From CAMLHU01 sp049680185 (GTDB taxonomy: Bacteria; Gemmatimonadota; Gemmatimonadetes; Gemmatimonadales; GWC2-71-9): a stretch of DNA of 64,000 nt. Shown piece by piece: positions 34,439 to 43,609 of the stretch (its first letter is position 1; each line of letters starts with the position of its first letter). The notes below the pieces were generated by a model that saw only the letters and a program-made list of their open reading frames with translations, did not search any database and was not told the origin of the DNA. Position numbers and translations under genes: made by a program. Location: the NCBI GenBank assembly GCA_049680185.1, contig JBAUHI010000024.1, positions 62,001 to 126,000 of the forward strand, written 5' to 3'.

Positions 34439-35734
34439 ATGTCGCGTCGAACCAAGCTCGGATTGATACTGACGTTGGTCGTGGTCGTCGTCGGGGGCAT
34501 CGTCGTCCTCGCGGCCGCCAAGAAGAACGGCAACGTCGTCGATGTCCGGATGGAGAAGGTCGCCCGGCGGGATCTGGTGGCGGCCGTCACGTCCAGCGGG
34601 CACATCGAGGCCAAGAAGTCGGTCGACGTGACCGCCGACATCACCGGCCGGATCATCCAGATCGGCGTCCAGGAGGGTGACCTGGTCAAGAAGGGCCAAT
34701 TCATCCTGCAGATCGACCCGACGCAGTACACGGCGGCGGTGTCCCAGGCGCGGGCCCTGCTCTCCTCCAGCGAGGCATCGCAGGTGCAGGCCAGTGCCAA
34801 CCGCGATCAGGCCCAGCGTTCGCTGCAGCGGGCCCAGGAGCTCAAGAAGAGCGGCAATGCGCTGATCTCGGTCGAACAGGTGGAGCAGGCACAGACGGCC
34901 TATGACGTCGCGGTCGCCAACTACAACTCGGCCCAGGCGCAGGTGGCGCAGAACCGCGCCAATGTCGACCGCGCGGAGAGCGACCTGAACCGCAGCCGGA
35001 TCTTTGCACCGATCGACGGCCGGGTCACCCGGCTCAAAGTGGAGGTTGGCGAGGTGGCGGTGCCCGCCACCTTCTCCCCCGACAACGCCCTCCTCGCCAC
35101 CGTGGCCGACCTCGGGACCATCCTGGCCAAGGTGCAGGTGGACGAGACCGACGTGGTCCGGCTGGCCATCGGCGACTCGGTCCTGGTGAGCATCGACGCC
35201 TTCCCGGACACCAGCTTCACCGGCCGGGTCACCAAGATCAGCAACAGCGCGGTCCTTACCACCGGTGCCATCACCAACGGCACCGCCGACAAGGCCGTTG
35301 ACTTCCAGGTCGAGGTGACGCTCGACAATCCACCGGCCGACATCCGGCCGGACCTGAGCTGCACCGCCCGGATCGTGACCGATGTCCGCAAGCAGGCGCT
35401 GAGCATCCCGATCATCGCGCTCACCGTCCGGCAGCACACCGCGTTGCCGAACGAGCAGATGGTCCCGCGCCCAGAGCAGGGCGCCAAGGCGCCGTCTGAC
35501 ACTGCGGGCCACAAGCCGAAGGACACCGAGGGCGTGTTCGTCGTGGACAACGGCATCGCCACCTTCCACCCCGTCAAGGTCGGGATCGCGGGTGACGAAT
35601 ACTTCGAGGTGCTCACCGGGCTCACCGAGGGCCAGACCATCGTGGCCGGGACCTACCAGGCCATCCGCGACCTCAAGGACAGCACCAGGGTCCGCGCGAG
35701 CCTGCCGATGGCCATGGCCGGGACGACCAAGTGA
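34439..35734 (+). CDS. MacA/HlyD-type periplasmic adaptor (membrane fusion protein)
   Basis: A 431-residue adaptor. One N-terminal membrane helix (about 7-26, GLILTLVVVVVGGIVVLAA) is followed by the lipoyl/barrel-sandwich half-motifs (GHIEAKKSVDVTADITGRI, then IFAPIDGRVTRLKVEVGEVA), a long alpha-hairpin between them (about 95-180) and a beta-barrel plus membrane-proximal domain. It links the inner-membrane ABC unit to the TolC-family channel. Its stop overlaps the ATPase gene (GTGA). Confidence 0.92.
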   Translation: MSRRTKLGLILTLVVVVVGGIVVLAAAKKNGNVVDVRMEKVARRDLVAAVTSSGHIEAKKSVDVTADITGRIIQIGVQEGDLVKKGQFILQIDPTQYTAAVSQARALLSSSEASQVQASANRDQAQRSLQRAQELKKSGNALISVEQVEQAQTAYDVAVANYNSAQAQVAQNRANVDRAESDLNRSRIFAPIDGRVTRLKVEVGEVAVPATFSPDNALLATVADLGTILAKVQVDETDVVRLAIGDSVLVSIDAFPDTSFTGRVTKISNSAVLTTGAITNGTADKAVDFQVEVTLDNPPADIRPDLSCTARIVTDVRKQALSIPIIALTVRQHTALPNEQMVPRPEQGAKAPSDTAGHKPKDTEGVFVVDNGIATFHPVKVGIAGDEYFEVLTGLTEGQTIVAGTYQAIRDLKDSTRVRASLPMAMAGTTK

Positions 35735-36432
35735 CGGATGCCGTGATCCGGGTGACCGACATCCAGCGCTCATACGTGATGGGGAGCGAGGTCGTGCATG
35801 CACTCCGGGGCGTCTCGCTCGAGATCCGTCGCAACGAGTACGTGGCGATCATGGGCCCGTCCGGCTCGGGCAAGTCGACGCTGATGAACCTGCTCGGCTG
35901 CCTCGACACGCCGAGCGCCGGGGCGTACTGGCTCAACGGGCAGGAGGTGTCGCGGATGTCCGACGACGCCCTGGCCCGGGTGCGGAACAAGGAGATCGGC
36001 TTCGTGTTCCAGACCTTCAACCTCCTGCCTCGCGCATCGGCGCTGCAGAACGTGGAGCTCCCGCTGGTGTATGCCGGCCTCTCGTCCGGAGAGCGGCGCC
36101 GGCGTGCGGTGGATGCGCTCCAGCGCGTCGGCCTTGGCGACCGGATGGGACACCGGCCCAATGAGCTTTCCGGCGGCCAGCGCCAGCGGGTCGCGATCGC
36201 CCGGGGACTGGTCAACGACCCGTCGATCCTCCTCGCCGACGAGCCCACCGGCAACCTCGACAGCACGACCAGCGAGGAGATCCTGGGCGTGTTCGAGGGA
36301 TTGCATCGCCAGGGCCAGACCATCGTCCTGGTGACGCACGAACCCGACATCGCCCAGCATGCCCATCGGACCATCGTGATCCGCGACGGGCGGATCGCGA
36401 GCGACCGGCAGAACCACGAGGTCGCGGCCTGA
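35731..36432 (+). CDS. ABC transporter ATP-binding protein, MacB/LolD type
   Basis: A 233-residue ATPase of the MacB/LolD/FtsE group with all motifs intact: Walker A GPSGSGKST near 41-49, Q-loop GFVFQTFNLLP, signature LSGGQRQRVAIARGL, Walker B ILLADEPTGNLD and H-loop VTHEPD. It is the only ATPase gene in the exporter cluster, and four FtsX-fold permease genes follow. A single base separates it from the first. Confidence 0.95.
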   Translation: MTDAVIRVTDIQRSYVMGSEVVHALRGVSLEIRRNEYVAIMGPSGSGKSTLMNLLGCLDTPSAGAYWLNGQEVSRMSDDALARVRNKEIGFVFQTFNLLPRASALQNVELPLVYAGLSSGERRRRAVDALQRVGLGDRMGHRPNELSGGQRQRVAIARGLVNDPSILLADEPTGNLDSTTSEEILGVFEGLHRQGQTIVLVTHEPDIAQHAHRTIVIRDGRIASDRQNHEVAA

Positions 36433-36433
36433 G

Positions 36434-37675
36434 ATGAAATTCTTCGACGCCATCCGGATGGCACTGCACACCATCGTGAGCCAGAAGCTCAAGAGCTTCT
36501 TCTCGATGATCGGCGTGCTGATCGGCGTCACCTTCCTCATCGCCGTGGTGAGCATCATCACGGGGATGAACAAGTACATGGAAGACAAGTTCGCCAACAC
36601 GTTGATCGGGCTGAACACCTTCCAGCTGAGCCAATTCCCTCAGCTGCAGACTGGGAACGTGACCCAGGACATGTGGCGCGAATGGCAGCGCCGGCCCCGG
36701 ATCAGCTACGCTGATGCCGACTACGTCCAGGCCCGGGTGCAGACGCCCATCACGGTGGCGCGTTACTGCCAGGACCCGGAGACCTTCACGGTGGACGGGA
36801 AGCAGGGCAAGGGCATCTCGGTCATCGGGACCGAACCCGCGTTCTTCAAGGTCAAGAACTACGACCTGAGCGAAGGCCGGATCTTCTCCGAGCAGGAGCT
36901 CAAGATCGGGAGCCCGGTGATGGTCATCGGGAGCCTGGTGGCCGAGAAGTTCTTTGCCGGCGTCGATCCGTTGGGACATGACATCCAGGTGAATGGCATC
37001 CCCTACCGGGTCATCGGCGTCGTGGCCTCGCAAGGAACACTTTTCGGACAATCCCTCGACAAGTTCGGCGTGGTGCCCTACTCCTCGCCCGCGCGGCGGA
37101 TCATCTGCCCCCTCGGCAAGGTGGACTACGTTTCCTTCCAGGCGGCGACCCCCGACCTGATGATCCGGGCGCGGAATGAGGTCGAGGCGCTGATGCGGAC
37201 CCGCCGGCACCTCAAGCCTGATCAAGCGGATAATTTCGAACTGAGCTCCTCAGAGACCGCCCTTGCCGGGTGGAGGAAGCTGTCGGCAGTCCTGATGACT
37301 GCGCTGCCCGGCCTGGTGGCTATCGGCCTTGTGGTCGGCGGCATCGTGATCATGAACATCATGCTCGTCGCCGTGACCGAGCGGACCCGGGAGATCGGCG
37401 TCCGCAAGGCGCTCGGTGCCCGCCACTGGGATATCCTTTTCCAGTTCCTCGTCGAATCGGCCACCCTCTCGACCCTCGGGGCCGCCCTGGGCATCGCAAC
37501 GGGGGTGAGTCTGGCGTTCCTGATTTCCGCGATCTCCCCCCTCCCTGCTGCCGTGGCCCCTTGGTCGGTCGGGCTTGGCGTGGCCGTCGGCATGCTCGTG
37601 GGCATCTTTTTCGGCATCTATCCCGCGCATCGCGCCGCCAAGCTCGATCCCATCGCAGCGCTGAGGTCCGAATGA
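36434..37675 (+). CDS. FtsX/MacB-type ABC permease (pair 1, first)
   Basis: A 413-residue permease with an N-terminal cytoplasmic segment, first helix (about 20-42, FFSMIGVLIGVTFLIAVVSI), a MacB-type periplasmic core domain (about 50-270) and three C-terminal FtsX helices. The conserved coupling element TERTREIGVRKALGAR lies between helices two and three and contacts the ATPase. It ends with YPAHRAAKLDPIAALRSE, the standard family tail. Its stop overlaps the next permease gene (ATGA). Confidence 0.92.
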   Translation: MKFFDAIRMALHTIVSQKLKSFFSMIGVLIGVTFLIAVVSIITGMNKYMEDKFANTLIGLNTFQLSQFPQLQTGNVTQDMWREWQRRPRISYADADYVQARVQTPITVARYCQDPETFTVDGKQGKGISVIGTEPAFFKVKNYDLSEGRIFSEQELKIGSPVMVIGSLVAEKFFAGVDPLGHDIQVNGIPYRVIGVVASQGTLFGQSLDKFGVVPYSSPARRIICPLGKVDYVSFQAATPDLMIRARNEVEALMRTRRHLKPDQADNFELSSSETALAGWRKLSAVLMTALPGLVAIGLVVGGIVIMNIMLVAVTERTREIGVRKALGARHWDILFQFLVESATLSTLGAALGIATGVSLAFLISAISPLPAAVAPWSVGLGVAVGMLVGIFFGIYPAHRAAKLDPIAALRSE

Positions 37676-38931
37676 AACGCCGCACCCTCCTCGATCCGGC
37701 CCGGCTGCTCGAAGGCATCGGCATCGCGTTCGATTCGGTGCGGGCCAACAAGGTCCGTGCCTTTCTCACCATCCTTGGCGTCGCCATCGGCGTTGCCGTC
37801 GTCATCTCCATCGCCTCGGCCATCACCGGGATCAATCGGAGCGTACAGCAGCAGCTGAACCAGCTGGGCCCCAAGACCTTCTTCGTCTTCCGCTTCTTCC
37901 AGGGCGGACTGATGATCAACGACGGCTCCGACGAGATGTCCCCCTGGCGCCACAATCCGTGGCTCAAGGTCGATGAGGCCTCCATGTTGCGGAAGCTCCC
38001 GGGGGTGGCCGAGGTCGTCTATGAGGAGGACACCCAAGGCGAGGTGCGGGCCGGAAGCCAGAAGCTGGCCAGCGTGCAGGTCGCGGGGACGAGCCCGGGA
38101 TGGATCCTCACGGCAGGCGGCACCCTGACCGAGGGCCGGAACTACACCGACGTGGAGGAGGCGGCGGGAAGTCACGTCGCCGTGGTCAATACCAAGCTCG
38201 CCGAGTCGCTGTTTCCCAACCTCGACCCGCTGGGACGAGAAGTCAGGGTGAGCGGCCAGCCGTTCACCGTGATCGGCGTCTACTCGGAGCCCTCCTCCCT
38301 GTTCGGGGGGGCCGACACCCCCACGATTACCATCCCCCACTCCGCCTTCGTCAAAGTGGCCGACTACTGGCGTGGGTGGATGCAATTTGCGGTGCTACCG
38401 AGAGACTCCGTCACGGTGGGCGACGCGATGGATCAGGTCACCGCGGCGCTTCGGGGGAGCCGGGGGCTCAAGCCGGCGCAGGACAACAACTTTTCGCTCG
38501 TGACCCAGGACAAGCTGCTCGACACCTTCAAGAGCATCACGTCCACCTTCTTCTACGTGATGATCGCACTCTCGATGGTGGGACTGATGGTCGGCGGTGT
38601 CGGCGTCATCGCCATCATGATGATCTCCGTCACCGAACGCACCCGGGAGATCGGCGTTCGCAAAGCATTGGGCGCCACCCGGCGGGAGATCCTCTTCCAG
38701 TTCCTGGTCGAGGCCTCCACCCTCACGCTGATCGGGTGCGTCGCCGGCATGATACTGGGCGGCCTGGTGGCGCTCGGCATTCGTACCTTCACCGCCCTAC
38801 CGGCGGCGGTGCCGCTGATCGCGGCGGTCCTCGCCATCGTCGCCGCAATCCTGACCGGTGTCCTGTTCGGTATCTACCCCGCCCTCAAGGCCAGCCGCCT
38901 CGATCCGGTGGACGCGCTGCGCTACGAGTAA
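37672..38931 (+). CDS. FtsX/MacB-type ABC permease (pair 1, second)
   Basis: A 419-residue permease paralogous to its neighbours. First helix about 30-52 (AFLTILGVAIGVAVVISIAS), MacB core domain, then the GGVGVIAIMMISVTERTREIGVRKALGAT coupling block, in which TERTREIG is identical to the preceding permease, and the tail YPALKASRLDPVDALRYE. It probably forms a heterodimer with the preceding permease. A palindromic heptamer-repeat element follows 11 bases after the stop. Confidence 0.92.
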   Translation: MKRRTLLDPARLLEGIGIAFDSVRANKVRAFLTILGVAIGVAVVISIASAITGINRSVQQQLNQLGPKTFFVFRFFQGGLMINDGSDEMSPWRHNPWLKVDEASMLRKLPGVAEVVYEEDTQGEVRAGSQKLASVQVAGTSPGWILTAGGTLTEGRNYTDVEEAAGSHVAVVNTKLAESLFPNLDPLGREVRVSGQPFTVIGVYSEPSSLFGGADTPTITIPHSAFVKVADYWRGWMQFAVLPRDSVTVGDAMDQVTAALRGSRGLKPAQDNNFSLVTQDKLLDTFKSITSTFFYVMIALSMVGLMVGGVGVIAIMMISVTERTREIGVRKALGATRREILFQFLVEASTLTLIGCVAGMILGGLVALGIRTFTALPAAVPLIAAVLAIVAAILTGVLFGIYPALKASRLDPVDALRYE

Positions 38932-38942
38932 GGCGGTGCGCC

Positions 38943-39008
38943 GTGAAGGGTGAACGGTGAACGGAGCCCCTGCATGCTCCCGTTCACCGTTCGCTGTTCA
39001 CCGTTCAC
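38943..39008. repeat. Palindromic heptamer-repeat element A
   Basis: Three GTGAACG-type heptamers (38943-38964) face four complementary CGTTCAC-type heptamers (38979-39008) across a 14-base loop. The result is a hairpin of about 22 bp. It separates permease pair 1 from pair 2 and may serve as a terminator or RNA-processing site. Related elements are B, C and D. Confidence 0.7.
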
Positions 39009-39057
39009 TCTGCTGGAACCCAGCAGTCCGGTGACATCCCCGCTGATCCGGCCGCGC

Positions 39058-39063
39058 TAACTT
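39058..39063 (+). promoter_or_regulatory. Leaderless -10 element of permease pair 2
   Basis: TAACTT (extended TAACTTTC) ends six bases before the ATG of the third permease. No ribosome-binding site is visible. This makes pair 2 a separate transcription unit from the ATPase gene. Confidence 0.55.
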
Positions 39064-39069
39064 TCCCCG

Positions 39070-40314
39070 ATGCCATTCGTCGAAGCCATCCGGCTCGCCA
39101 TCAACTCCATCTGGACCGCCAAGCTCCGGTCGTTCTTCACGCTCCTGGGGATCATCGTGTCGGTGGCCTTCCTGGTCGCGGTCACGGCGATCATCCAGGG
39201 GATGAATTCGTACGTCAAGGAGAACCTGACCGGGGCGATGATCGGCACCAACGCGTTCCAGGTCAGGCGCACGCCCATCAGCGTCGGTCTCCTCGCCGAC
39301 GATGAGATCACCGCGCTCGCCAAGCGGCCGATCATCTCCCGCGAGGACGCCGCGGCGGTGGCGCGTGCCATCCCCGAGGCCCGCGCCGTGGCGCTGCAGT
39401 CGGGCTGGCCGCCGCCCACCGGCGAGGTGCGCTACCGCGACCGCACCGTCGGGAGCGTGATGGTCTTCGGCGTCACCCCGCCCTATCAGGTGGTGCAGGA
39501 TTACCGTTTTGCCGCCGGCGAGCCGCTCACCGATCCGGACGTGCGTGAACGCCGATTGGTCGCAGTGCTCGGGTATGACGTGGCAAAGAAGCTCTTCGAC
39601 GAGCCGGACCGCGCCGTCGGCCGGGCGATCCGGGTGGCCGGGAAGGAGCTGACCGTTCGGGGCGTCGTGGCGCCCAAGGGACAGATCCTCGGACAATCGT
39701 TCGACGGCTTCGTGCTCCTGCCGCTCTCGACGTTCGAGGCGTTCTACGGCCGGCGACGGACCACGGTGGTGTCGGTCAAGATGTCGGACGCCGCCGGCGT
39801 CACCGCCGCGATGGACCAGGCCGAGGCCGCGATGCGCGTGGCGCACCACCTGCGGCCGGGCGTCCCCGATGATTTCACCGTCGACAAGGCCGACGCGCTC
39901 CTGGCGTTCTGGCAGAGCCTGACCAAGGTGCTGTTCACGATCATCCCCGCGGTCGTCTGCATCGGGATCGTGGTGGGCGGGATCGTGATCATGAACATCA
40001 TGCTGATGACGGTGAACGAACGCATCCGCGAGATCGGCCTGCGCAAGTCGCTCGGCGCACGTCGGCGTGACATCCTCGAACAGTTCCTGGTGGAGACCGT
40101 CGCACTCTCGATGGTCGGAGGGCTCCTCGGGGTGGCGGCGGGATGGGGACTGGCCCAGGTGGTGGCGGCGGTATCGCCCCTGCCCGCCCGAGTCACGCCC
40201 TGGGCGGTCGCGGCAGCCCTGGCGCTCGGCGCCGGCACCGGGATCATCTTCGGCGTCTATCCGGCCAGCCGTGCCGCCCGACTCGACCCGATCACTGCAC
40301 TCCGGGCGGAGTGA
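39070..40314 (+). CDS. FtsX/MacB-type ABC permease (pair 2, first)
   Basis: A 414-residue permease closely paralogous to the first member of pair 1: first helix FFTLLGIIVSVAFLVAVTAI, MacB core, coupling block NERIREIGLRKSLGARRRD and tail YPASRAARLDPITALRAE. It has its own leaderless-type promoter rather than being coupled to pair 1. No second ATPase gene accompanies it, so it presumably shares the one upstream or an ATPase encoded elsewhere. Confidence 0.92.
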   Translation: MPFVEAIRLAINSIWTAKLRSFFTLLGIIVSVAFLVAVTAIIQGMNSYVKENLTGAMIGTNAFQVRRTPISVGLLADDEITALAKRPIISREDAAAVARAIPEARAVALQSGWPPPTGEVRYRDRTVGSVMVFGVTPPYQVVQDYRFAAGEPLTDPDVRERRLVAVLGYDVAKKLFDEPDRAVGRAIRVAGKELTVRGVVAPKGQILGQSFDGFVLLPLSTFEAFYGRRRTTVVSVKMSDAAGVTAAMDQAEAAMRVAHHLRPGVPDDFTVDKADALLAFWQSLTKVLFTIIPAVVCIGIVVGGIVIMNIMLMTVNERIREIGLRKSLGARRRDILEQFLVETVALSMVGGLLGVAAGWGLAQVVAAVSPLPARVTPWAVAAALALGAGTGIIFGVYPASRAARLDPITALRAE

Positions 40315-41552
40315 TGAAAGGGTCGAGCCTTGGGGAAGGCGTGCTGATCGCGCTGGACCAGCTCCGGACCAACCCATTGCGCTCCGCACTCACGATCCTC
40401 GGCGTGGTCATCGGGGTGACGGTGGTGATGGCGATGGCGAGCATCGTCCAGGGGGTCCGCTCCCAGATCTTCAATGCGATCGAAGTGGCGGGCCCCAGCA
40501 CGTTCTATGTAATGCGGTTCTTTTCCCAGACACCGCTCAATCCAGACAATCTGCCCCCCGAGGTGCGGATCCGCCCGGTGCTGGACCGGCGCGACGCGGC
40601 GGCGGTGTCCCATACCGAGGGGATCGCGTACGCGGGGCTCTGGATCCAGCTGTTCACCCGGGTGACCCACGGCGCGGCGCATACCCAGTCAGTGACGCTC
40701 TTCGCCGCTGACGATCATTACATGGATATCCAAGGCGGTACGCTGCTCCGCGGCAGGCTCTTCTCGCCGGCGGAGCTGCATGGCGCCCCGGTGATCATCC
40801 TCGAGGCCGATGTCGCCGCGCACCTGTTCGGCCAGGAGGATCCGCTCGGCAAGCTCGTGCGGGCCGGCGACCAGGAGCTCCGGGTCATCGGGATCTACCA
40901 GAAGCCGGGCAACATCTTCGAACCGCCCGGCCAGGCCACCGCGGGCGTCATCCCCTTCGAGACCGGCTTTCAGCGCTACCGCTTCGATCAGACGAATGCC
41001 CTGTTCATCGCCGTGCGGCCACGGTCGGGGATCGACCCGGCGCTGGCCCGGGACAACACCGTCGTGGCGCTTCGGCGGGTGCGCGGACTTCGGCCGGCGG
41101 CGCCCAACTCGTTCGACCTCATCACCCAGGACCAGATCCTCGAGACCGTCGGGAACCTGACGGGCATCTTCTTCCTCGTGATGGTGGCGCTCTCGAGCGT
41201 GGCGTTGCTGGTCGGCGGCATCGGCGTGATGGCGATCATGACGGTCTCCGTGACCGACCGGACCCGGGAGATCGGCGTCCGCAAGGCCCTGGGCGCCACG
41301 CGTAGGATGATCCTCTGGCAATTCCTGGTCGAGGCCGCCACGCTCACGCTCATCGGCGGGATCCTCGGGATCGCCCTCGGCCTCGTCACCGGTGAGGTCC
41401 TCAAGCGCGTCCTTGCCATCGAGGCGTCCGTCCCGATCTGGAGTGCCCTGCTCGCCTGCGGCGTGAGCGTCCTCATCGGTCTGGTGTTCGGGGTCATTCC
41501 CGCCAACCGCGGCGCCACGATGGACCCGATCGAGGCACTGCGGCACGAGTAA
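40314..41552 (+). CDS. FtsX/MacB-type ABC permease (pair 2, second)
   Basis: A 412-residue permease paralogous to the second member of pair 1: first helix ALTILGVVIGVTVVMAMASI, MacB core, GGIGVMAIMTVSVTDRTREI coupling block and tail NRGATMDPIEALRHE. The ATG at 40314 overlaps the preceding stop by one base; a GTG one codon earlier would give a GTGA overlap and is equally possible. A heptamer-repeat element follows 16 bases after the stop, as after pair 1. Confidence 0.92.
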   Translation: MKGSSLGEGVLIALDQLRTNPLRSALTILGVVIGVTVVMAMASIVQGVRSQIFNAIEVAGPSTFYVMRFFSQTPLNPDNLPPEVRIRPVLDRRDAAAVSHTEGIAYAGLWIQLFTRVTHGAAHTQSVTLFAADDHYMDIQGGTLLRGRLFSPAELHGAPVIILEADVAAHLFGQEDPLGKLVRAGDQELRVIGIYQKPGNIFEPPGQATAGVIPFETGFQRYRFDQTNALFIAVRPRSGIDPALARDNTVVALRRVRGLRPAAPNSFDLITQDQILETVGNLTGIFFLVMVALSSVALLVGGIGVMAIMTVSVTDRTREIGVRKALGATRRMILWQFLVEAATLTLIGGILGIALGLVTGEVLKRVLAIEASVPIWSALLACGVSVLIGLVFGVIPANRGATMDPIEALRHE

Positions 41553-41568
41553 GCGGCCCCTGGACATC

Positions 41569-41636
41569 GTGAACGGTCAACGGTGAACGGGACTCCCCGC
41601 TCCTCCCGTTGACCGTTTACTCTTTACCGTTCACCC
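41569..41636. repeat. Palindromic heptamer-repeat element B
   Basis: GTGAACG-GTCAACG-GTGAACG (41569-41591) faces CGTTGAC-CGTTTAC-TCTTTAC-CGTTCAC (41605-41636). Its loop resembles that of element A, and it sits at the equivalent place after permease pair 2, suggesting it was duplicated with the pair. Confidence 0.7.
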
Positions 41637-41649
41637 GATCGGAGAGGGA

Positions 41650-42366
41650 ATGCCCGTCGACCTGCTCGCCATCGCGGCGCACCGAGATGACGTCGAACTC
41701 ACCTGTGGCGGCACCCTGCTCCGGGCCGTCGACGCGGGACACCGGACCGGGATCCTCGATCTCACGGCCGGCGAGACCGGCACGCGGGGGAATGCCACGC
41801 TCCGCGGGGACGAGGCCGCGCGGGCGGCCAAGGTGCTCGGTGTGTCAGAACGTCGGAATGCGGGCCTTCCCGACGCCCACCTGCACAACACCGACGAGAC
41901 CCGGCGGTCGGTGGTCGCGGAGATCCGGCACTTCCGGCCCAGAGTGGTGATCCTCCCCTATCCGGTGGGGCGGCATCCGGATCATCGCATCGCCTCGGAG
42001 CTCGCGCGCGATGCCTGTTTCCTGGCGGGGCTCGCGAAGTACGATGCCCCGGGGGAGCCGCACCGACCGTTTAAGATCCTGTACTCGCTCGCGTATCGGG
42101 AGGACCCGCTGACGCCCACCTTCGTGGTGGACATCTCCGCCCAGATGCCGCGCAAGATGGAAGCGATCCGGTGCTATGCCTCCCAGTTCGATGCTGCGAT
42201 CTCAGCGGGGGAGGTCTTCCCGACCGGCCAGGACCTCTACTCCCTCGTCGAGACCCAGAGCGCCCACTACGGCTCCCTCATCCGGACCCGGTTCGGGGAG
42301 CCGTTCTATACGCCCGAGACCATGCGGGTCGACGACGTCGTCGGGCTTGAGGTGCAGTCCATGTGA
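41650..42366 (+). CDS. bshB1: PIG-L family deacetylase, BshB1-like
   Basis: A 238-residue zinc-dependent N-deacetylase resembling BshB1, which deacetylates GlcNAc-malate in bacillithiol synthesis. The metal motif AHRDDVE (10-16) replaces the usual Pro with Arg but keeps the His-Asp-Asp; the third ligand region GRHPDHRIASELARDA is intact, as are LDLTAGETGTRG and the closing MRVDDVVGLE. A strong ribosome-binding site (GGAGAGGGA) precedes the ATG. No bshA or bshC is near, so a related GlcNAc-conjugate deacetylase is an alternative. Confidence 0.82.
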   Translation: MPVDLLAIAAHRDDVELTCGGTLLRAVDAGHRTGILDLTAGETGTRGNATLRGDEAARAAKVLGVSERRNAGLPDAHLHNTDETRRSVVAEIRHFRPRVVILPYPVGRHPDHRIASELARDACFLAGLAKYDAPGEPHRPFKILYSLAYREDPLTPTFVVDISAQMPRKMEAIRCYASQFDAAISAGEVFPTGQDLYSLVETQSAHYGSLIRTRFGEPFYTPETMRVDDVVGLEVQSM

Positions 42367-42416
42367 ACCGCAGGGGGACGATCCCCGCGAAAGTACCGCC
42401 CCGCGGTCGTTTCGCC

Positions 42417-42422
42417 TATTTT
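42417..42422 (+). promoter_or_regulatory. Leaderless -10 element of the cysteine desulfurase gene
   Basis: TATTTT (extended TATTTTCC) ends five bases before the ATG at 42428. No ribosome-binding site is present, and the frame upstream of this ATG belongs to another gene. Confidence 0.5.
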
Positions 42423-42427
42423 CCAGC

Positions 42428-43609
42428 ATGGCCAAGCCCGCTCCGATCTACCTCGACCACGCCGCCACCACCCCCGTCCGTCCGGAGGTGCTGGAGGCGA
42501 TGCTGCCCTACCTCCGCCCCGAGAACTTCGGGAATCCTTCGAGCGCCCACCAATTCGGCCGGAACGCCCGTGCCGGGGTCGAAGCGGCCAAGCAGCAGGT
42601 GGCGGCGGCGGTCGGCGCGGAGCCCAATCAGGTCATCTTCACGAGCGGTGGCACGGAAGCCGATAATCTCGCCGTCATCGGGGGCGCCCTGGCAGCCAAG
42701 GACGCCGGACGCAAGCTCCGGGCGGCGGTGGAATCGACTGCCCACAAGGCGATCCTCGCCGCGGCGCACGCGGTGGTCCACTTCGGCGGCGAAGAAGAGC
42801 TCCTGCCGGTCGACCACCACGGCCAGCTCGACCTCGCCGCCATCGACGCGGCGCTCACCCGGGCGCCCGGTGTTCTCTCGGTGATGTGGGTCAACAACGA
42901 GACCGGCGCCATCCAGCCGGTCCAGGAGATCGGCGCGCGATGTCGGGCCGCTGGCGTCACCTTTCACATCGACGGCGTGCAGGCGTTCGGCAAGGCGCCG
43001 CTGGCCTTTCGCGACCTCCCCTGTGACCTCCTGACCATCTCCGGGCACAAGATCGGCGCCCCCAAGGGGATCGGCGCCCTCCTGGTGCGCGATCGCCACG
43101 CCGTCGAGGCGATCATCCACGGTGGCGGCCAGCAGTTCGGCCTGCGCCCTGGGACGGAGAATGTCCCCGGCATCGTGGCGTTGGGTCGTGCCGCGGAATT
43201 GACCTCGGCGGATTGGGTGGGAGAGTCCCGGCGGATCGGCGCTCTCCGCGATCAGCTCTGGGCGGGGATCCACACCGCGATCCCCGATGCAGTGCTGCAC
43301 GGCAGCGGCGGCCCCCGGGCCCACCACGTGGTCAGCGTCGGCATCCCGGGCACCGACAGCGAGACACTGCTGATGCACCTCGACCTGGCCGGGATCGCGG
43401 TCTCCGCGGGTTCCGCCTGCTCGACCGGTGCGGTGGAGCCTTCCCACGTCCTCGTCGCGATGGAGATCCCCTACGACCTCGCGGTCGGCACCATCCGGAT
43501 GAGCCTCGGCCACGAGACCACCGCCGCCGACATCGATCGGGTGCTCACGACCATCCCGGCCGTGGTGGCCAAGGCCCGGAAGCTGGCGGGAGCGTTGGCG
43601 CGTGCGTGA
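42428..43609 (+). CDS. Cysteine desulfurase (IscS/NifS-like)
   Basis: A 393-residue PLP enzyme that takes sulfur from cysteine. It opens YLDHAATTPVRPEVLEAM, has PLP-lysine Lys208 in SGHKIGAPKG and catalytic Cys331 in SAGSACSTGAVEPSHVL. It sits directly before mnmA, overlapping it by eight bases, so its persulfide most likely feeds tRNA 2-thiouridine formation; a general iron-sulfur role is also possible. No iscU lies beside it. The start is decided by the leaderless-type promoter. Confidence 0.93.
   Translation: MAKPAPIYLDHAATTPVRPEVLEAMLPYLRPENFGNPSSAHQFGRNARAGVEAAKQQVAAAVGAEPNQVIFTSGGTEADNLAVIGGALAAKDAGRKLRAAVESTAHKAILAAAHAVVHFGGEEELLPVDHHGQLDLAAIDAALTRAPGVLSVMWVNNETGAIQPVQEIGARCRAAGVTFHIDGVQAFGKAPLAFRDLPCDLLTISGHKIGAPKGIGALLVRDRHAVEAIIHGGGQQFGLRPGTENVPGIVALGRAAELTSADWVGESRRIGALRDQLWAGIHTAIPDAVLHGSGGPRAHHVVSVGIPGTDSETLLMHLDLAGIAVSAGSACSTGAVEPSHVLVAMEIPYDLAVGTIRMSLGHETTAADIDRVLTTIPAVVAKARKLAGALARA

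Noticed and set aside
38943..39008. Possible CRISPR-like array
   Set aside because: Units are 7 bases with no unique spacers, and they face each other as inverted arms. No cas genes are present.
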